Shown: piece after piece, positions 8,364-19,988 of the stretch
How the letters are laid out: the number at the start of each line of letters is the position of its first letter
Numbering within the stretch: position 1 is the stretch's first letter
NCBI GenBank assembly: GCA_903941105.1
Contig: CAJANL010000056.1
Coordinates: 1-39,971, forward strand
DNA length: 39,971 nt
Direction: 5' to 3'
Source of the DNA: an uncultured Rhodospirillaceae bacterium
GTDB lineage: Bacteria > Pseudomonadota > Alphaproteobacteria > Rhodospirillales > Magnetospirillaceae
Notes under the pieces: model-generated
Databases searched by the model: none
Told to the model about the DNA's origin: nothing
Seen by the model: the letters and a program-made list of their open reading frames with translations, nothing else
Program-made: the position numbers and the translations under genes

Positions 8364-9006
8364 CCGCTTGGGTGGTGATGCTGCGCCGCGCTTCCGAGCC
8401 CAGCACCGATTTCATGGTCAGGCCGTTTTCCTCGCCCTCGTCGAGGATGATGTCGTGGCGCTTGTCGGGGGCGGCATCGGCCAGTCGCAGCAGGCGTTCC
8501 AACTCGGCGTCGATCCGCTGCAGGCTGGCCAGCAGTTCCGGCGCGACCGGGTCATCCTCGATCTTGGCGGCGAAGCGGCGCATGTTGTCGCCGAAGCCGC
8601 GCATCTGCCGTAGGTGATCGCGCAGGCTGCGCGGGCGGCGGAGAAACGCCTTGTACGACGAGCGGATATCCTTGATGAACTTGGCCACCAGTCCGCGCAG
8701 GAACGGGGCGGCGTCCTCCAGATGCCGCGCAAAATCGGCGGCGGGAATGCGGCTGACGGTGCAGTCTTCGACCGCGACCGCGGCGGCCATGCGGGTTCCG
8801 CCGCCCAGTACCGCCATCTCGCCGAAGATTTCACCTGGCGAGATGACGTCCAGTTCCACCATCTGCCCATAGGCGGACTGGCGCATGGAAATCGCGCCGC
8901 CCAGCAACAGGTAGGCGGAATGGCCCGGCTCGCCCTGGAGGAAGACGGCGGTGCCGGCGGGTATGGTCAGTGCTTCCAGCGAGACCTTGCCGTCATCGGT
9001 ATCCAC
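8335..9006 (-). CDS. Cyclic nucleotide-binding domain protein (second of tandem pair)
   Basis: The protein is 223 aa. The N-terminal half is a CNB domain with the phosphate-binding cassette PGEIFGEMAVLGGGTRMAA, keeping the Glu and an Arg. The C-terminal half is helical with the signature RRPRSLRDHLRQMRGFGDNMRRF, shared almost exactly with the neighbouring paralog, and no helix-turn-helix DNA-binding domain is evident. It therefore looks like a ligand-sensing adaptor, not a CRP-type regulator; this is inference. Start: a GTG at 9006 with GGAGGG about 5 nt upstream puts the protein 22 bp after the paralog's stop; the open frame extends further but overlaps the upstream gene. cAMP or cGMP would be the expected ligand. 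Confidence 0.8.
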   Translation of the reverse strand: MDTDDGKVSLEALTIPAGTAVFLQGEPGHSAYLLLGGAISMRQSAYGQMVELDVISPGEIFGEMAVLGGGTRMAAAVAVEDCTVSRIPAADFARHLEDAAPFLRGLVAKFIKDIRSSYKAFLRRPRSLRDHLRQMRGFGDNMRRFAAKIEDDPVAPELLASLQRIDAELERLLRLADAAPDKRHDIILDEGEENGLTMKSVLGSEARRSITTQAVSEAAKTPP

Positions 9007-9028
9007 TCTGCCCTCCTCCCCGCCCGTT

Positions 9029-9670
9029 CTAGCGCGGCCGGCGGATCTCCGATCCGACCAGCGCGCGCAACCCCACGCCCACTTCGTCGTCCTCAAGAAT
9101 GAGGTCGTGCCGTTTGTCGCCGCTCCGCTGGCCCACTGCCGCCAACTCGTCGAGGACATGATCCAACTTTAGCAAGGTCGCGGTCAACTCTTCCGCCACC
9201 GCCTCGTCGGCGATGCGGGTGGAGAAGCGCCGCATATTGGCGCCGAAGCCCCGCATCTGCTTGACGTGGTCGCGGAAGCTGCGCGGGCGGCGGATGAAGA
9301 TGCGGTGGGCGCCGCGGATGTTCTTCATGAACATGGTGATCAGGCCGCGGATGAACTTGTCGGTGTTGTCCAGCTTCTGCTCGAAGATGGCGATGGGGAC
9401 GCGGGTGACGACGCTGTCCTCGCAGGTGACCGCCGAGGCCATGCGGATGCCGCGGTCCATGACCGCCATCTCGCCGAAGATCTCGCCCGGCTTCAGGGTA
9501 TCGAGTTCGATGATGTGGCTCTCGACGTGCTGGAAGATTCGGATGCTGCCCCTTTCCAGGATGTAGGCAGCGTCGCCGCGTTCACCCTGGGCGAAGACGG
9601 TGGCTCCCTTCACAAAGGAGACATTTTCCAGGCGAACTTCCCTGGTCGACAGAGGCGCAGAATAATTCAT
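9029..9670 (-). CDS. Cyclic nucleotide-binding domain protein (first of tandem pair)
   Basis: The protein is 213 aa. A CNB domain (residues ~10-125) carries PGEIFGEMAVMDRGIRMAS as its phosphate-binding cassette. The helical C-terminus carries RRPRSFRDHVKQMRGFGANMRRF and ends with a KRHDLILEDDE block also seen in the downstream copy. The two genes are tandem duplicates transcribed leftwards, 22 bp apart. Start: the ATG at 9670 has GGGAGG 6 nt upstream; the open frame begins at 9724 without a comparable site. No DNA-binding motif is seen. A class III adenylate cyclase is encoded at the far right of the window, so a cAMP link is possible but unproven. Confidence 0.82.
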   Translation of the reverse strand: MNYSAPLSTREVRLENVSFVKGATVFAQGERGDAAYILERGSIRIFQHVESHIIELDTLKPGEIFGEMAVMDRGIRMASAVTCEDSVVTRVPIAIFEQKLDNTDKFIRGLITMFMKNIRGAHRIFIRRPRSFRDHVKQMRGFGANMRRFSTRIADEAVAEELTATLLKLDHVLDELAAVGQRSGDKRHDLILEDDEVGVGLRALVGSEIRRPR

Positions 9671-9739
9671 CGGATGCCTCCCATAGATTGCGATAACTGT
9701 GACTTGTTCATAGATGTTTCGCAATGAACTTCGGATAAT

Positions 9740-9892
9740 TTAATACCAAATTGGTGCATTAAACTTATGGATAGTGAGGTGTTGTCTGTATAGGGTCTTC
9801 ACCTCATCTGCACTTCCCTCCAGGTAGAAGATCGCGTGATGTCGATGCCCTGCGACATCCAGGTGTCGGCCAGGATCACCGCCCGTGCGCAT
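9740..9892 (-). CDS. Small ORF of unknown function with good ribosome-binding site
   Basis: A 50-codon frame starts at an ATG preceded by AGGAG at 6-nt spacing and ends 69 bp before the tandem CNB genes on the same strand. The second half (IFYLEGSADEVKTLYRQHL) recalls the LEG-x4-V-x2-L segment of BLUF photoreceptor domains, while the first 19 residues look unlike it. A neighbouring frame reads ARAVILADTWMSQGIDI, so this may be a frameshifted remnant of a larger gene. Low certainty. Confidence 0.3.
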   Translation of the reverse strand: MRTGGDPGRHLDVAGHRHHAIFYLEGSADEVKTLYRQHLTIHKFNAPIWY

Positions 9893-9944
9893 GGGGTTCT
9901 CCTCTGATACTGTGGCCGTGGAATTTAGACGGGACGAGGGGCAG

Positions 9945-10292
9945 ATGGCAGGGGATTGGCAGGAACTCGCCCGGCGTCTTGACCGGGCCTCGGGCTGTGA
10001 TACCGCACTCGACGCAGCCGTCGCCGAGGCGTTCGAGCAACCGGCGGCGGACTATTCCGCTTCGGTGGATGCCGCGCGCCGCCTGGTTGCGGCGGCGTTG
10101 CCGGGCTGGACCTTGCATCTGGGCTTCGGCGCCACCGGGGTGTTTCCCTATGCCGGCCTGGCAGCCGACGGCACCCGTATCGTCTGCGACGCCCCCACCG
10201 TGCCTCTGGCCGTGCTGAGGGTGGCGGTGGCGGTCAGGGCGTTGCCGCCGCGCCCAGCATCGCCAGAGCCGTCCGCGCTGCCTGCATCCTGA
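9945..10292 (+). CDS. Small hypothetical protein resembling phage ABA-sandwich proteins
   Basis: A 115-aa acidic protein. The pattern [22 protein letters not shown], then [15 protein letters not shown] and a final alternating-strand segment resembles a family found in alphaproteobacterial prophages (Phage ABA sandwich domain), where YTxSLDAAxxLVPxGW is typical. No other phage gene is near, so this would be a chromosomal relative. GAGGGG lies just upstream of the chosen ATG. The 3' end overlaps the convergent pncC gene by 59 bp. Function unknown. Confidence 0.5.
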   Translation: MAGDWQELARRLDRASGCDTALDAAVAEAFEQPAADYSASVDAARRLVAAALPGWTLHLGFGATGVFPYAGLAADGTRIVCDAPTVPLAVLRVAVAVRALPPRPASPEPSALPAS

Positions 10293-10731
10293 CGGCGTCG
10301 CGGTCGCCGGCGAAGACCTCGCGGCGGTGGACGGTGCCGGCGCCGTTGCGGGAACAGGCAAAATGCACCAGCCCCACCGGCTTCTCCGCCGAGCCGCCCC
10401 CCGGCCCGGCGATGCCGGTGATGGCCACCGCCACATGGGCGTGTGAATGGGCCAACGCGCCCTCGGCCATGGCGCGCGCCACCGCTTCGGACACCGCGCC
10501 GGGGACCGGAAACAATCCCGCCGGCACGCCCAGCATCTCCTGCTTGGCTTCGTTGGAGTAGGTGACGAAGCCGCGCTCGATCACGTCCGACGATCCCGCC
10601 ACCGCGGTCAGCGCCGCCGCCACCAGCCCGCCGGTGCATGATTCGGCGGTGGCCGCCTTCAACCCGGCGACGCGGCAGGCGGTGAGTGCCGCCTCGGCGG
10701 CGTCGATCAGATCGGTGGGCAGCATGGTCAC
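10234..10731 (-). CDS. pncC: Nicotinamide-nucleotide amidohydrolase PncC (CinA C-terminal domain)
   Basis: A 165-aa stand-alone CinA C-terminal domain, the usual PncC length. It deamidates nicotinamide mononucleotide to nicotinic acid mononucleotide in NAD recycling. Conserved stretches are TAESCTGGL (catalytic Ser), [17 protein letters not shown] and [17 protein letters not shown]. The GTG start at 10731 overlaps the pgpA stop as GTGA, giving translational coupling; an ATG two codons later is an alternative. The 3' end overlaps the convergent small gene. Confidence 0.93.
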   Translation of the reverse strand: MTMLPTDLIDAAEAALTACRVAGLKAATAESCTGGLVAAALTAVAGSSDVIERGFVTYSNEAKQEMLGVPAGLFPVPGAVSEAVARAMAEGALAHSHAHVAVAITGIAGPGGGSAEKPVGLVHFACSRNGAGTVHRREVFAGDRDAVRMQAARTALAMLGAAATP

Positions 10732-11195
10732 CTCGCGAGAAGCAGGATCAACAGGCCATAGGCGCCGGCCAGCATGTCATCGGCCATGATGCCGAAGCCG
10801 CCGGAAAGGCGACGGTCGGCCCAGCCGACCGGCCACGGCTTGCGGATGTCGAACAGACGGAACAGGGCGAAACCCGCCAGATAATACAGCGGGTCGAGAG
10901 GGGCGGCGGCCAGCGCCAGCCATTGGCCGGCGACCTCGTCGATCACCACCTCGCCGGGGTCGTCGGCGCCGGTCCGCCGCACATAGAGCTCGGAGGTGGC
11001 CCACCCCACCAGGAAGCAGAGCCCTGACGCCACCGCCAGTCCCCAGCCGCCCCAGCGGCCGGCGATGATCCAGGCGAAGGGCAGGGCGGCGGCGGAGCCC
11101 CAGGTTCCCGGCGCCTTGGGCAGCAGCCCGGCGCCGAACCAGGTGGACAGCAGGGCGGCGGGATGCAGGGGCGAAATGCCGGCACGGCAGGCCAA
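10728..11195 (-). CDS. pgpA: Phosphatidylglycerophosphatase A
   Basis: The protein converts phosphatidylglycerol-phosphate to phosphatidylglycerol at the inner membrane. Visible signatures are [18 protein letters not shown], the acidic block [34 protein letters not shown] and [13 protein letters not shown], with hydrophobic helices between them. Start is uncertain. A TTG at 11195 with GGAG 8 nt upstream gives 155 aa, close to family length. An ATG at 11276 adds 27 non-conserved residues without a ribosome-binding site, and the frame stays open to 11366. It is coupled to pncC by a 4-bp overlap. The 263 bp between 11195 and the next gene hold only a possible -10 (TATAAC, 11379-11384) for the rightward operon. 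Confidence 0.88.
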   Translation of the reverse strand: MACRAGISPLHPAALLSTWFGAGLLPKAPGTWGSAAALPFAWIIAGRWGGWGLAVASGLCFLVGWATSELYVRRTGADDPGEVVIDEVAGQWLALAAAPLDPLYYLAGFALFRLFDIRKPWPVGWADRRLSGGFGIMADDMLAGAYGLLILLLAR

Positions 11196-11458
11196 AGGGG
11201 GATCTCCATCGGGAGCAGGAGGCAGGCGCGGATGCGTGGCTCCCAGCCTACCATCCGCGCCCGCCTTGGCAACCATTCGAGACGTCGTGGTGAAGCCGTT
11301 TCCACGGAGAGCCCTTCTCCGGGCGATCGCTCCGTCGGCTTCCCGCGTCCCGGGCCGCACGGACACCTGTCCATCGTATATAACCTTCGGAACATATGGT
11401 CGTTTTTCATGAACTGGGCCAAGCTTGGCCGTTGGACATCCGACCGATGGTATTTGGC

Positions 11459-12463
11459 ATGGACATGACTATGCGTAGGCGCAGCTTCTTATACCTTGGG
11501 ATAGGCGGGCTTTCCGCCGTGATGCTGCGTCCCGATTTCGCCCGGGCGGAGGCGACGCTGGGCGGGCGGCCATTCAGCCGGCCGGACGAGACGGCCGACA
11601 TGCCGGCGGCGTGGCTGGGCAAGGCGGTGCAGCGGCCGGAGGGCGTCGATGTCGCCCTGGCGCTCGACCAGCAGCTCTATCCGGCTGTCGTGCCATTGGT
11701 GCAGCGCTACGCCCGTGAAACCGGACTGAAGGTGGCGTTGCAGGAGGGCACCTGCGGTATCGCCGCCGGGGCGCTGGCGGAAAAGACCGCCGATATCACC
11801 GGCATGTGCTGTCCTCCCGGTCCGCTCGACCGCTTGCCGGGAGTGCGGTATCACACGCTCGGCATCGCCGCGCTGGCGCTGATCGTCAATCCGGTCAACC
11901 CGCTGCGCTCGGTCAGCCTGGATGAGGCACGATCGCTGTTCAGCGGCAAGGCGCGCAGCTGGGCCGATCTGCCGACCTCGGGCATCAAGCCGGGCGCCGC
12001 CGCGGAAGTTCAGGCGGTGGCGCGACTGCACTGCAAGGGGCGGCCCGGCCATTGGCGCCTGTTGCTGGACAATGAAAGCCTGTTTTCGCCGGCCCTGGTC
12101 GAGGTTCCCGCCATCCAGGACATGATCACCGAAGTATCGCGCGACCGCGCCGCCATCGGCTACGAAACCCTGTGGCACATCGCCGACAAGGCCAAGGCGG
12201 GAACGGTGCGGCCGCTGCGACTGGCCGGCGTCGAAGCCACGGATGGCGAGGCGCTGGCCGCCGGGCGCTACCCGCTCTATCGCGTCTTCAACATCACCTC
12301 GTGGCGGGGAGGCGACGCCAACCCCAAGGCCGCCGCCCTGGTGGACTGGCTGGTACAGCGGGCGACCGAGATGGACCCGTCCTACGGCATCGTGCCGGTG
12401 TCGTCGCTCCGTCGCCATGGCTGGCGCTTCGTTGGCGACGAACTCGTCGGCCATCCCGGATAG
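11459..12463 (+). CDS. Secreted PstS-like substrate-binding protein
   Basis: The protein is about 334 aa. The N-terminus (MRRRSFLYLGIGGLSAVML, ending near ARAEA) is a signal peptide; the RRRSF start is weakly Tat-like. The mature part fits the phosphate-binding-protein-like periplasmic fold: an early ALDQQLYPAVVPLVQRYARETG, a GTCGIAAGALAEKTADITGM loop where ligand oxyanion contacts usually lie, then VNPLRSVSLDEARSLFSGKARSWADL and YPLYRVFNITSW. No ABC transporter genes accompany it; a membrane histidine kinase begins 7 bp downstream, so it may feed a ligand signal to that kinase. Several in-frame ATGs (11396, 11447, 11459, 11471) are possible and none has a strong ribosome-binding site. The ligand is unknown. 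Confidence 0.8.
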   Translation: MDMTMRRRSFLYLGIGGLSAVMLRPDFARAEATLGGRPFSRPDETADMPAAWLGKAVQRPEGVDVALALDQQLYPAVVPLVQRYARETGLKVALQEGTCGIAAGALAEKTADITGMCCPPGPLDRLPGVRYHTLGIAALALIVNPVNPLRSVSLDEARSLFSGKARSWADLPTSGIKPGAAAEVQAVARLHCKGRPGHWRLLLDNESLFSPALVEVPAIQDMITEVSRDRAAIGYETLWHIADKAKAGTVRPLRLAGVEATDGEALAAGRYPLYRVFNITSWRGGDANPKAAALVDWLVQRATEMDPSYGIVPVSSLRRHGWRFVGDELVGHPG

Positions 12464-12470
12464 GCCGCCC

Positions 12471-15059
12471 ATGCCACGCCGTCTGTTCGGAAGGATGAGC
12501 CTGACCACCCGCACCGTCGCGGCGGGACTGGTGGTCGCCAGCCTGCTGTGGCTGGGGCTCGATTTCGTTCAGACGCGTCAGATCGAGGACATGGCGGCCC
12601 GCGAGCTGTTGGGGCGCCTGGAGGAAAAGGCCCGGCGCGACCGCCTGCGTCTGGACGGTGCCTTGCGGGGGCATCACTCCTTCGTCAGCTTGCTGCCGCG
12701 GATGCAGGGGGTGCGCGACCATGTCGAGGCGATGGTGAGCGGGCACGCCATGCCATTGCGCACCGACGCGGACCCCGATTGGCTGCCGTCGCGCCACGAC
12801 CGGCGCGCTTTCACTCGGGTTGGGTGGCTGGTGGTGCTGGACGAGGCAACCCAGGTTCGGGAAATCGTCGCCCTGGGCGGCGAAGACCCCTTCGTCTCGC
12901 TGAGCGCCTTGCCGGCGCGGGTCATCGTACGGGCCGCCGAGGGCAGCATATTGATGCGGCTCGACGGCGCTCCGGTGCTGATCTCGGCCGCTCGGGTCGA
13001 CGGAAGCGGCTGGCTGGTGGCGGTATCGCGCCTGGACAACCGGTTCCTGGCCTCCGCCCTCGGGCGCTTTCTCGACCCCAACTTCATCGCCGCCCTGATC
13101 GACAGCGAAAGCGGTTTGACGGTGGCCACCACCGACGCCGTCGAGGTTCCGCCGGGTGCCGCCCTGTCCGCCCTGTCCGAGCGCTATCTGGTGACCGGCA
13201 AGGCCTATTTTGACTATGACATCGCCGAACGGAAACTGAGCTTCGCCAGCCTGGTGCCGCGCGTTCGCCTGACGGAGATGAGCGCCCCGCTGCTGGCGTT
13301 CGAGCGTACCCAGCGTACCGTTCTGGCGGCGGCCATGAGCGGGCTGTTCCTGGTGGTGCTGGTCTATCTGAGTTGGCGGCTGCGGCGGTTGACCGACCGG
13401 GTCTCGGAGATGAGCCGCCAGGTGTTCGGTGTCGATGAGGTTCGGTCCGGCGGCGATGAACTGGCCAGCCTCGAAGGCGCCGTCGGGCGGTTGGTGGTCG
13501 AGGTCGAGACCTCGCGCGAGGCGCTGAAGCGCGAGGCGCAGGACCGCATCAACGCCATGACCGAGCGCATGATAGCGCGAGCCGAAACCAAGCGTCTGGC
13601 ACTCTTGCAGGCCGTCACCGAGATGCTGGGAGTGGGGATCATCCGCATCGGCCCGGAGGGCGCCGTCACCGACAATACGGTGATGGAGCGCTTCGCCAGG
13701 GAATGCGGCGGGGTGCGGGTCTTCCTGGGGGCCGAGGACGGCTGGGTTCGCGAGTTGAGCATCGGCGAGGGCGCCGGTGCTCGCATTTTCGAGGTCACCT
13801 CCGCCCATGAGCTTGATCTTGGCTTGCTGCTGGTCCGGGACATCACCGAACGGCGCCGCGCCGAGGAGGCCATCGCGTCTTTCGCCCTGTTCCCGGCCCA
13901 GAACCCCTTCCCGGTGCTGCGTGTCGGTGCGGATGGAGTGGTGCAGCACGCCAATGATGCCTGTGACCAGTTGCTGGCGTCCTGGAGTTCGGGTATCGGC
14001 CGCTTTGCACCCGCGAGCTGGCGCGCGGTGTTCGACGAGGCGCTGAGTTCCGGCCAGCAACGCGAAGTCGAGGCCATCGTCGGTGACCGGGTGCTGTCGC
14101 TGAACGTGGTGCCGATCCTCGCCTCCGGTTACGTCAACGTCTACGGCGCCGACGTCACCGCCCGGGTCAGCGCCGAACGCCTGCTCTACGCCGCCAACGA
14201 GACCCTCGAACTGCGGGTGGCCGAGCGTACCGACGAATTGCAGGCCGAGGTCGCCGGCCATGTCAGGTCCGAGGCGGCGGCGCTCGCCGCCAAGGAGCAG
14301 GCGGAACTGGCCAACCGCGCCAAGACCGAGTTCCTCGCCAATATGAGCCACGAATTACGGACGCCGCTCAATGCCATCATCGGATTCTCCGAAGTGATCG
14401 AGACCGAGGTTTTTGGTCCGGTGGGCAATGCGCGCTACCACGAATATGCCGGCGATATTCTGTCTTCCGGCCGTCACCTGCTGGCGCTGATCAACGATAT
14501 CCTCGACGTGGCCAAGATCGAGGCCGGCGAGATGGAGCTCGATCTTGAGCCGGTGACGGTATCCGAGGTGGTGGATGCGGCGCGTCGTCTGGTCGAGGCG
14601 CGCGCCGTCACCGGCCGGGTGGACCTGTCGGTACAACTCGGCGAGAATCTGCCCGCCGTCGAGGCCGACCGCCGCCGGCTGCTGCAGATCCTGGTCAACC
14701 TGCTGGCCAATGCCGTCAAGTTCACCCCCGAGGGTGGCAGGGTGCGGGTTTTCGCTCACCACGACAGCAACCGGATGGTCTTGACGATCAGCGATACCGG
14801 CATCGGCATGAGCCCCGAGGAGGTTCGGATCGCGTTGAAGACCTTCGGTCAGGTGGATGGCAGCCTGGCGCGGCGCTACGAGGGCGTCGGCCTCGGCCTG
14901 CCACTGGCCCGCTCGCTGGTGGAACTGCACCAGGGACGCATGGTTATCTCCAGCGCCAAGGGGGCCGGCACCGAAGTCACCGTGTTGATACCCCTGACCC
15001 AGTCGCGCCGGGCGGTTCCGGCAATGCAGCCGCAGTCGGAATTGGGGTTGGCGGGGTAG
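12471..15059 (+). CDS. Membrane sensor histidine kinase
   Basis: The protein is 862 aa. TM1 spans ~14-31 and TM2 ~283-303, enclosing a periplasmic sensor of ~250 aa (Cache-like by layout). A HAMP-like/coiled segment, PAS-like regions (~380-570), a coiled coil, then HisKA with the phospho-acceptor His at 627 in [18 protein letters not shown] follow. HATPase_c has the N-box NLLANAVKF near 743, DTGIGM and [14 protein letters not shown]. The [13 protein letters not shown] insert after HisKA is typical of alphaproteobacterial PleC/DivJ-like kinases. It lies 7 bp after the PstS-like gene, so the two are one transcript. No response regulator is adjacent. A second ATG (12495) is a possible start; ribosome-binding sites are weak for both. 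Confidence 0.92.
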   Translation: MPRRLFGRMSLTTRTVAAGLVVASLLWLGLDFVQTRQIEDMAARELLGRLEEKARRDRLRLDGALRGHHSFVSLLPRMQGVRDHVEAMVSGHAMPLRTDADPDWLPSRHDRRAFTRVGWLVVLDEATQVREIVALGGEDPFVSLSALPARVIVRAAEGSILMRLDGAPVLISAARVDGSGWLVAVSRLDNRFLASALGRFLDPNFIAALIDSESGLTVATTDAVEVPPGAALSALSERYLVTGKAYFDYDIAERKLSFASLVPRVRLTEMSAPLLAFERTQRTVLAAAMSGLFLVVLVYLSWRLRRLTDRVSEMSRQVFGVDEVRSGGDELASLEGAVGRLVVEVETSREALKREAQDRINAMTERMIARAETKRLALLQAVTEMLGVGIIRIGPEGAVTDNTVMERFARECGGVRVFLGAEDGWVRELSIGEGAGARIFEVTSAHELDLGLLLVRDITERRRAEEAIASFALFPAQNPFPVLRVGADGVVQHANDACDQLLASWSSGIGRFAPASWRAVFDEALSSGQQREVEAIVGDRVLSLNVVPILASGYVNVYGADVTARVSAERLLYAANETLELRVAERTDELQAEVAGHVRSEAAALAAKEQAELANRAKTEFLANMSHELRTPLNAIIGFSEVIETEVFGPVGNARYHEYAGDILSSGRHLLALINDILDVAKIEAGEMELDLEPVTVSEVVDAARRLVEARAVTGRVDLSVQLGENLPAVEADRRRLLQILVNLLANAVKFTPEGGRVRVFAHHDSNRMVLTISDTGIGMSPEEVRIALKTFGQVDGSLARRYEGVGLGLPLARSLVELHQGRMVISSAKGAGTEVTVLIPLTQSRRAVPAMQPQSELGLAG

Positions 15060-15186
15060 GGAGCCGCCCCGGAGGGGATTGCCAAGGGGCAACTTTGCAC
15101 TAGCCTTCCCGTGCGCCGGGGGCTAAAAACGGCTCGAAACGTTTCCGAGGCCGGCGACGGCCCATTCCTATTGCGGTGACCCCAAC

Positions 15187-15537
15187 ATGGACGTCTTTCC
15201 GATCATACTCGTCATCCATCTGATGCTGGCCGTGGCGCTGGTGGGAGTGATTCTGCTCCAGCGCAGCGAGGGCGGCGCGCTCGGTATCGGTGGCGGCGGC
15301 GCTGGCGGCGGGTTGATGAGCGGCCGTGCCGCGGGCAATCTGCTGACCCGCACCACTGCCATCCTGGCGGCGGCCTTCTTCCTGACCAGCCTGTCGCTGG
15401 CCCTGATCGCCAGCCACCGCACCAACGGCGCCTCGCCCTTCGAGCAGTTGCAGGAAAAGGCGCCCGCAGCCGCGATTCCGGCCGATCCGGCCAAGCCGGT
15501 GGTGCCGGTGGAGCCGAGCGCGCCGCTTTCCCGCTAG
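15187..15537 (+). CDS. secG: Preprotein translocase subunit SecG
   Basis: A 116-aa protein with the SecG layout. TM1 (residues ~5-24, IILVIHLMLAVALVGVILLQ) ends in the conserved LLQRSEGGALG. A Gly-rich cytoplasmic loop (GIGGGGAGGGLMSGRAAGNLLTR) precedes TM2 (~60-77). An Ala/Pro-rich C-terminal tail, usual in alphaproteobacteria, follows. It is part of the SecYEG channel in the inner membrane. pyrG follows in the same direction, a common alphaproteobacterial order. Confidence 0.95.
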   Translation: MDVFPIILVIHLMLAVALVGVILLQRSEGGALGIGGGGAGGGLMSGRAAGNLLTRTTAILAAAFFLTSLSLALIASHRTNGASPFEQLQEKAPAAAIPADPAKPVVPVEPSAPLSR

Positions 15538-15564
15538 GCCTTCGGGCTGCGGACCATGGGCGGA

Positions 15565-15585
15565 GGGGCCGGGCCGACCGGCCCC
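15565..15585 (+). other. Hairpin in the secG-pyrG gap
   Basis: GGGGCCGG and CCGGCCCC form an 8-bp stem with a 5-nt loop between secG and pyrG. No T-tract follows. It could attenuate read-through or stabilise secG mRNA. Confidence 0.35.
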
Positions 15586-15615
15586 CTGGGGGCTAGCCGA
15601 GATGGGAAGGGTTGA

Positions 15616-17247
<1,632 letters not shown>

Positions 17248-17255
17248 GAGACCGG

Positions 17256-19399
<2,144 letters not shown>

Positions 19400-19422
19400 A
19401 GGCGCTCGGACGGGCTTTAACT

Positions 19423-19445
19423 CTCCCCTGCTGAAGGCGGGGGAG
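19423..19445. terminator. GC-rich hairpin after eno
   Basis: CTCCCC-TGC pairs with GCG-GGGGAG (one wobble) around a 5-nt loop, 24 bp after the eno stop. No T-tract follows. It resembles the CTCTCCC/GGGAGAG palindrome at 2040-2062 and may belong to the same dispersed intergenic repeat class. Confidence 0.4.
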
Positions 19446-19568
19446 GGGGCCTCCCTCGCCGCCCTTTCGAGTCATTTTTGCAACAGTCTTGGCTTGAATG
19501 CCGAAAATATAAACGGACTGTAAACGACGTATTGACGGATGGAATCCGCCTGTGATTCCATCGCCGCC

Positions 19569-19880
19569 ATGTTGAAGGAACTGAAACGTCGCCTGGGCTA
19601 TGTCGTCGGTCCGCTGATCGGGCTGGGGGCAGTGGTCTATTTCGCCTACCACACGGTGGAGGGCGACCGCGGCGTGCTGGCCTGGATCAAGCTCAAGACC
19701 GAGATCCTGGAAGCCGAACTTCAGTTGGCCAGGGTCGCCACCGATCGCCAGGAGCTGGAACATCGCGTCCTGCTGCTGCGCCCCGACCACCTCGACCCCG
19801 ACATGCTGGAAGAGCGTGCCCGGCTCATGCTCAACATGGGCCGCTCCGACGAGGTGGTGGTGTTCGACAAGAAGCGCTGA
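19569..19880 (+). CDS. ftsB: FtsB/DivIC-family septum formation protein
   Basis: A 103-aa bitopic membrane protein: a short basic cytoplasmic start (MLKELKRRLG), one TM helix (~11-30), then a periplasmic coiled coil (~40-75) and a conserved tail DPDMLEERARLMLNMGRSDEVVVFD. This is the PF04977 family, which bridges FtsL and FtsQ in the divisome. Its place immediately after eno is the usual alphaproteobacterial location. The ATG at 19539 would add ten residues; neither start has a clear ribosome-binding site, and 19569 is chosen on family length. AT-rich sequence at 19490-19538 probably carries its own promoter. Confidence 0.88.
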   Translation: MLKELKRRLGYVVGPLIGLGAVVYFAYHTVEGDRGVLAWIKLKTEILEAELQLARVATDRQELEHRVLLLRPDHLDPDMLEERARLMLNMGRSDEVVVFDKKR

Positions 19881-19888
19881 TGGTTTAA

Positions 19889-19919
19889 ACCATATCCGAA
19901 TGATAAAATCGGATTTGGT
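19889..19919. terminator. Imperfect inverted repeat between convergent genes
   Basis: ACCA-T-ATCCGA pairs with TCGGAT-T-TGGT around a 9-nt AT-rich loop, directly preceded by the palindrome TGGTTTAAACCA (19881-19892). It lies between the ftsB stop and the stop of the leftward PAS kinase, so a bidirectional terminator is likely. Its right end carries ATTTGGTATT, whose reverse complement recurs at 9742-9751. Confidence 0.5.
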
Positions 19920-19988
19920 ATTGTGAGTCATGCCCCCGCCGAGCGGGCGCCTCCGCAATGGCGGCTGGAAGACCAGCGAACGGGTCGG

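Noticed and set aside
12243..12470. Upstream extension of the sensor kinase frame
   Set aside because: It overlaps the binding-protein gene in another frame and lacks family character; TM1 begins shortly after the ATG at 12471.
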